From JBCDGZ01 sp038750655 (GTDB taxonomy: Bacteria; Bacteroidota; Bacteroidia; Chitinophagales; Saprospiraceae), in contig JBCDGZ010000219.1 of assembly GCA_038750655.1 (NCBI GenBank), forward strand, positions 1 through 8,247: DNA of 8,247 nt, read 5' to 3'. Shown in pieces: positions 5,226 through 8,247 of the stretch (positions are counted from its first letter, which is position 1; the number at the start of each line of letters is the position of its first letter). The position numbers and the translations under genes were made by a program. The notes under the pieces are model-generated. The model was not told the origin of the DNA. It did not search any database and worked only from the letters and a program-made list of their open reading frames with translations.

Positions 5226-8200
5226 ATGCCTCGTATCCTGTTTCTCTTTTTTTCGCTTTTACTGCTGATAGGCTGTCAGCAGCAGGAGCGTATTGAGGAC
5301 GGGACATCAATGGCGAGCCAGGTGGCGCACTATGAAACAAAAATGCAGCAATTCATCGCTCAAGAGGAGCCGGATAGTTTACGGTATTATGGCCAGCAAG
5401 TTGGGAGATGGTACCAACAAAAGGATGATCTTTATGGGTATGCCCTGCATTACATCAAACTCAGCGATGCCCTCTTGGGTATTACGGGAAAGGTGGAAGA
5501 TAAATTGGTTTTTCTAGATTCGATTTTACAACTTCCTAGCAAAGTGAGGCCGCCGATTTCTTCTGAGGAGCGATTGAAATTTATTGGTTGGCAGGTGCAA
5601 AAGGCGAGACTGGTGGCTGAGCAGCAGCCTCTACAGGCTGACTTGCACTACCAGCTGGCCTTCGGCCTCTTGCGGGAGTTGCAGGCGACACCGGAGGCGA
5701 CCGCCGACTACAACAGCTATCTGATCAACCAGTTGATGATGCCGCTGGCCGAGCGGATGAAAAATACGGGGAAGCCGCAGGTCGCTCGCGCTGTTTACAA
5801 CTATGCCCTCGCTTTTGCCCGCACACCAGAGCATCGGGATGTGCTGTTCAACCAAATTGCGCTGAGCTTTAAGGTGCAAGGAAACCTGGAACAATCAGTG
5901 GCTTATTTGCGAGATTCTATGAGTGGTCACAACGGGCTACTGGATGCACTGCGCAGTACCAACTGGATGCAGATCGACCTCGATAAAGACCAACTTGCTG
6001 CCATTATTCCCAGAGTAAAGAATGCTATTGATACTTTCCAATCGATCCAACATCCGGTCAAAGAATTGGAGCAATGGATCAGTATTTCTTATAAACTATT
6101 GGCCCAAGTCCATCACCTCAAAGCCCATCAAGCCATTAATCGAAGTGTGGATATTTGCGCTAATATGCAGAACAGTAGTAGCAAGAATTGGGCACAACTA
6201 CAAACAGCAAAAGAACACTGTAAGGCAGCAGAGAAAGAGTTACAATTAGCCAGCGACTACCTCTCCAAAGCATTATCAAGAACAATTCCGCGACGCATTC
6301 GAGCCAAGGTACTGGTCGACTCCGCACAACAAGCACTCTTTCAACTCAATCTTCAGGATCAGTGGGAAGCCATTGCCGAATTAGAATGGAATGCTGAGCA
6401 GTATCGCCAACAATTGCCAGCCTCGCTGCGAAAGAAGGAAAAATTATTTCTCCAATCCCTCACTACGCTCAATCAAGCATTACAGATTTTACTGCCGAAT
6501 GAGGCTCCGCTAAATTTACTGGAAAGTCCAAGATTAACCGCCTTATACGCAGAAAATAGTTTTCTGGAAATTTTTCAAGCGAAAGCAGAATTACTACGCA
6601 TCGCAGCAGATACCAATATGCATGTAGCCCCCCAAGCTATTTCCTCAACTCATTTTCCCCAACTGCAACCGCATCAGCGTTACTTACACGCCGCTTTAGA
6701 AAACTATCAGCGTTTTGCTTACGTGAATCGACAGCTTTGGAACGATTTATCTTTTCAGCAAGCGGTTTCTCAAATGGAAGAAGTTTACAATAATGACATC
6801 AGCCAAAAGGCAGTACAACTGGCTTATCAATTGTACCAAGAAACTGGACAACAGCGTTATCTACAGTGGTGTTTTGATTTTGCGGAACGAAGTAAAAATT
6901 TGGATTTACTCCAAGTTGTCAAGAAGTTTAAAATTGAGCAAGAGCTTCCCCAACTAGAGGTGTTACTGGCAAAAGAAAAATCCATTAAGCAGCAATTATC
7001 TGCTCATTTATCAACGCAATTTATGGAGGGAAAAAATAGCGACACCGATCCTCCCGCGTTACAACAACAGCTAATTGAAGTATACGCACAAATTCGAAAA
7101 TTGGCCCCAGCCTATCACCAGCTTTTATATGCTGATCAGCCAATATCGATCGTAACTATTCAAAAGTTACTGCCCCAGGATCAAGCATTGGTCACTTATT
7201 TTCAAACGAAAGAGCAGCTTTATATTTTTTACATCACTCGTGAAAAATGCCAACTTCGGCGCGAAGAAATCACCTTAGAGGAACTAGAAAAATGGAGAGG
7301 AGCTTGGCGAGAAAGTATATACGGTCGTTTCATCCCCTGCGATGATCTACAGAATGCCAGCTATACTAATTTTCGTGCTAGAGGATTGGAGTTGGCGAAA
7401 AAATTAACGGCGTTTATTGATGACCAAACAATTCGTAGGCTCTGTATTATTCCGGATAAACACACTCAAAATATTCCCTTTGATCTTCTTCCACAAAATA
7501 TCCTTACTCCGGAAAATGCCGAAGAATTTAGTAGCTATAATCACTTTCCATTTCTTTTAGAAAAGTACGCTATCAGTATTAATTATTCGGTTGCTCTTTG
7601 GCAAGAACTGCAAAAAAAATCAGCAGTACAGAAACCGCAAAAAGGCAAGCAAGCCTACTTTTTTTATACCCCTCAAGCACAGGCAGTCCAAGTCCCCGAC
7701 TACCTTAAAGCCCCTCGCCCCTGCTCTGCCGAAGTAGACGAAATGCTGGCTCCGCTCAAAAGACATCCGGCTTTACAACAAGCCTTACAAAATTATCAAT
7801 TCAAGGAATTCCCCAATCAAAAATCAAGCTTATACCACCACCTTTCTGATTGTAACATTTGCCATATTTATACCCACGGACAGTTCAATGATCAACACCC
7901 CGAACGGTCCATGCTCGCTATGCATTCGGAAGACGACTACCTAACTACCGATGAAATATTGTTTGCTCACGAGCTCTACGCCTTTCCCCAAAATCCCAAT
8001 CTGGACTTACTAGTACTCGAAGGCTGTAATACGGGAGTGGAAGCATATGCACAAGGAAAAGGCAGCTTTAGTTTAGCTCGTGCTTTTTTTAAAATTGGTG
8101 CTCGCTCCGTTGCTACTTCACTCTGGACCGTCAACCAGGAAGGTTCCAATCAGCTCATCGCTCATTTTTATAAAGAATTGAAAAAGGGATACCCAAAGGA

Positions 8201-8247
8201 CATCGCCCTGCAAAAAGCCAAATTATCTATGCTGCACCAAAGCCAAT
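5226..8247 (+). CDS. TPR-like/CHAT-domain peptidase lipoprotein (3' end outside window)
   Basis: The frame is open for 1007 complete codons to the window edge. The start is firm: an in-frame TAA immediately precedes the ATG, and residues 1-17 (ending LLLLIGC) form a lipoprotein signal with lipidated Cys17, followed by QQQERIED. Residues ~45-560 are helical, with TPR-like pairs (for example about 160-235) and an AERSKN motif (553-558) typical of the region before CHAT. A coiled-coil-like linker (~580-635) leads to the N-terminal CHAT part (LVTYF near 655, IPFDLLP 750-756, FLLEKYAISINYSV near 777-789). The caspase-like core has catalytic His884 in HIYTHG and Cys934 in LVLEGCNTG, then GSFSLARAFFKIGARSVATSLWTV and FYKELKKG. 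EGC replaces the more usual SAC. CHAT enzymes are clan CD cysteine peptidases. Only the C-terminal end is missing, and other CHAT proteins suggest it is short. The signal places the protease outside the cytoplasm, where the anti-sigma-like protein's periplasmic domain is a possible substrate (inference). Confidence 0.93.
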   Translation, partial: MPRILFLFFSLLLLIGCQQQERIEDGTSMASQVAHYETKMQQFIAQEEPDSLRYYGQQVGRWYQQKDDLYGYALHYIKLSDALLGITGKVEDKLVFLDSILQLPSKVRPPISSEERLKFIGWQVQKARLVAEQQPLQADLHYQLAFGLLRELQATPEATADYNSYLINQLMMPLAERMKNTGKPQVARAVYNYALAFARTPEHRDVLFNQIALSFKVQGNLEQSVAYLRDSMSGHNGLLDALRSTNWMQIDLDKDQLAAIIPRVKNAIDTFQSIQHPVKELEQWISISYKLLAQVHHLKAHQAINRSVDICANMQNSSSKNWAQLQTAKEHCKAAEKELQLASDYLSKALSRTIPRRIRAKVLVDSAQQALFQLNLQDQWEAIAELEWNAEQYRQQLPASLRKKEKLFLQSLTTLNQALQILLPNEAPLNLLESPRLTALYAENSFLEIFQAKAELLRIAADTNMHVAPQAISSTHFPQLQPHQRYLHAALENYQRFAYVNRQLWNDLSFQQAVSQMEEVYNNDISQKAVQLAYQLYQETGQQRYLQWCFDFAERSKNLDLLQVVKKFKIEQELPQLEVLLAKEKSIKQQLSAHLSTQFMEGKNSDTDPPALQQQLIEVYAQIRKLAPAYHQLLYADQPISIVTIQKLLPQDQALVTYFQTKEQLYIFYITREKCQLRREEITLEELEKWRGAWRESIYGRFIPCDDLQNASYTNFRARGLELAKKLTAFIDDQTIRRLCIIPDKHTQNIPFDLLPQNILTPENAEEFSSYNHFPFLLEKYAISINYSVALWQELQKKSAVQKPQKGKQAYFFYTPQAQAVQVPDYLKAPRPCSAEVDEMLAPLKRHPALQQALQNYQFKEFPNQKSSLYHHLSDCNICHIYTHGQFNDQHPERSMLAMHSEDDYLTTDEILFAHELYAFPQNPNLDLLVLEGCNTGVEAYAQGKGSFSLARAFFKIGARSVATSLWTVNQEGSNQLIAHFYKELKKGYPKDIALQKAKLSMLHQSQ

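Noticed and set aside
5226..8247. Type III-E CRISPR (Craspase) TPR-CHAT component
   Set aside because: No CRISPR array or gRAMP-type effector is in the window, and the lipoprotein signal puts this CHAT protein outside the cytoplasm.

Overview
This window most likely comes from a member of the Bacteroidota, probably a Saprospiria/Lewinella-like lineage. The evidence is indirect. Start codons lack clear Shine-Dalgarno sequences. The anti-sigma-type protein has the N-terminal 'iEaYL...Ls..E...E.rm..DP' pattern common in that phylum. PKD-like and DUF11-like extracellular modules are joined to an outer-membrane beta-barrel. A very large TPR-CHAT protein carries a lipoprotein signal. No rRNA, tRNA, CRISPR array or transposase gene was seen. 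All five credible genes are on the + strand.

Layout: positions 1-604 are AT-rich and hold no convincing gene, but contain one copy of a dispersed repeat (281-332, minus orientation). Four tightly packed genes follow and probably form one operon. They are a divergent protein with sigma-region-2-like segments (605-1459), a sigma-region-4 protein (1472-1993), a one-pass membrane anti-sigma-like protein with a TPR-like periplasmic part (2046-2915), and a secreted protein with PKD-like and DUF11-like modules and a C-terminal beta-barrel (2931-4883). Intergenic spacings are 12, 52 and 15 bases. A 342-base gap (4884-5225) holds a second copy of the dispersed repeat in the opposite orientation, a perfect 22-base palindrome and a 10-bp-stem hairpin. 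The last gene (5226-8247) encodes a lipoprotein of at least 1007 residues with helical repeats and a CHAT peptidase domain whose His and Cys are both present. It runs off the window end.

How the parts may work together (inference): the set looks like a trans-envelope signalling system. The outer-membrane protein would sense something or anchor the assembly. The exported CHAT protease could cleave the periplasmic part of the anti-sigma protein. Release of the anti-sigma would then free a sigma factor in the cytoplasm. The most unusual possibility is that this sigma factor is split over two adjacent genes, region 2 in the first and region 4 in the second. The individual domain calls vary from strong (CHAT, sigma region 4, signal peptides, transmembrane segment) to weak (sigma region 2 in the first gene). 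The system-level model rests only on gene order and predicted location.
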